Assembly (NCBI GenBank): GCA_023079485.1
Contig: CM041083.1
Location: 61,943,810 to 62,007,809 of the forward strand
Direction of reading: 5' to 3'
Source: Archilochus colubris
Lineage: Eukaryota > Chordata > Aves > Apodiformes > Trochilidae
DNA length: 64,000 nt
A program made the position numbers and the translations under genes. Each line of letters opens with the position of its first letter. Position 1 is the stretch's first letter. Of this stretch, positions 62,690-64,000 are shown piece by piece. The notes beneath the pieces are model-generated. The model did not search any database and was not told the DNA's origin. It worked only from the letters and a program-made list of their open reading frames with translations.

Positions 62690-63770
62690 AGAAATATAAA
62701 ACTAATGGAGCTGAGATATGTATGAAGCTTATGAAAAAGTTCCGCAACTTCAGGGAACAGTAGAGAAAGAGATTAAAATAGAATGTCAGATGATCATGAG
62801 AAAACATCTCAAATGTTTTTTGATAAGAAAACCCCATCCTCACAAAATTCTGAAATTGGACCATATGCAATCAAAAATACAGGCCAGCAAGAAGTGTTAC
62901 TTAACCCATCAAGGTCTTTTAAGTAAGTAGAGCTATTGATGCCAATTAATATCTCTACAATCAAATGGACCTGTTCACCATTCCTAAGTATGTGTGGGAT
63001 GGTTGTATGTATGTATGTATGGTCACATGGGCCAACCCCCACTTCTCTCAGACAAACAAGGAGACATATGAACAGTATCATAGGGACAGGACTGGAAGTC
63101 TTAAACAGTATAGATGCTGAAGCACTTATAAATAATGTAAGCACAGCAACAAGTGATTTGAATAAATTAGAGCACCTGTTGCAGTCCTCTACTAGCACTG
63201 GAAACTAACCACTGGCTCTCATCTCATATGATGCCTCAGTGGGAAAGAATTAATGAAAAGGGACCACCAGTTAGTTGCAGATGCACTTGCTGCAGCCCAA
63301 AATAATATTTCTCTAGCTTGTAGTTGTATCCAATCTCAACTGTGGATGCAATCTATAGTGGCTGCAATTATAAGGCATGGTGAAGAGGGCACTTTGCCTA
63401 CTGAAATATGAAAGGTACTTTGGGATAATGCAACTAAATTTGAATCCAGCTCTGGTGGTATTTAGTAAATTTTACTTGTAATCCTATCAACAATAAGGCC
63501 ATAGCTTTTGTCTTAACAATACACAATGCTTCAGTATACACTGTATAACCAACCATTGTATCAGGGTTAAATTTCAATGGGGCTATACCCTATTCATTAG
63601 AACACAGAGTATGGCACAAATTAAATGGAAAACAAATGGCAAACTATTGATGTTAACACATGTGTTGTACAGGACAAATAAGGATTTATTTATGAGAGTA
63701 AAACCGTCAAAGACCAAGATATTTGTCTTGACACTGAATAAAATCTTTGTTGTGGAAAAACAGAAGAACA
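62690..63770 (+). pseudogene. ERV envelope remnant
   Basis: Downstream of integrase in the same direction. The frame 62936-63208 reads MNSIIGTGLEVLNSIDAEAL and TATSDLNKLEHLLQSS, an amphipathic helical stretch resembling a transmembrane-subunit N-terminal region. Shifted frames up to 63770 continue with WERINEK- and NATKFE-like pieces. Frameshifts and stops throughout. The family looks different from the CX6CC envelope at 54.5 kb. The tail of the element is not identified. Confidence 0.55.
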
Positions 63771-64000
63771 GACAGTGCTGCGTGGGAGAGAGGTTCCTCA
63801 TGGGCTGCTTGATCCTGCTGGGAACAGAGTGGTGTGACTACTACATAACCTGGGAATAATCCGAGGAATTTGACTCCTGGAGAATGTTATGGTCTCGGTA
63901 CCAGGTGCATGCGGTGGGAACAGTTAGATAAGGTTTTATGTTAATGCATGCTTATATATCAAACTCTATTATTTTGGCTACAGTGCTGAACAGAACACTT
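63771..64000. other. End of window, unassigned
   Basis: No feature I can support. Confidence 0.3.

Noticed and set aside
63003..63022. gtat repeat in the envelope remnant
   Set aside because: Only about four units; too short to treat as a separate microsatellite.

Overview
The window looks like avian nuclear DNA. At least a dozen CR1 LINE fragments carry the bird-type 3' end (attctatg-type octamer repeats), several endogenous retrovirus (ERV) lineages are present, and the only large intact reading frame is a 5.3-kb giant exon that I recognise as RESF1 (KIAA1551/C12orf35, retroelement silencing factor 1). I cannot name the species; the ERV density would suit a songbird or similar, but that is inference.

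Layout. 1-5455: the RESF1 giant exon on the minus strand. It probably ends at a splice donor near position 128, so the last exon(s) lie left of the window. 5456-37295: most likely the long 5' intron(s) of RESF1. 36840-37720: a CpG island with a minus-strand splice donor at 37295, the best candidate for the RESF1 promoter and first, non-coding exon. 37800-64000: intergenic-looking DNA with no recognisable cellular gene.

Mobile elements fill much of the rest. (a) 11.9-16.0 kb: a minus-strand ERV with integrase and envelope remnants, split by two CR1 copies in opposite orientations and by a solo LTR with a perfect 6-bp target-site duplication (TSD). (b) 16.8-17.4 and 25.8-26.0 kb: related LTR 3' ends. 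(c) 24.5-25.7 kb: an envelope transmembrane fragment facing a minus-strand LTR with primer-binding site. (d) 26896-27593: a solo LTR with a perfect 5-bp TSD inside a CR1. (e) 39.2-40.9 kb: polypurine tract plus LTR. (f) 54112-55611: an unusual 1.5-kb ERV insertion whose two ends are both the U5 terminus of the same LTR in inverted orientation, flanked by a 4-bp TSD. (g) 58.0-63.8 kb: a decayed plus-strand ERV (protease, reverse transcriptase, integrase, envelope), its integrase split by another LTR.

The one gene with a cellular job encodes a factor known in mammals to help SETDB1-dependent silencing of ERVs, and it sits among many dead ERVs. No CRISPR, operon, tRNA or rRNA features were seen. 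The most unusual object is the inverted-end ERV at 54.1-55.6 kb.
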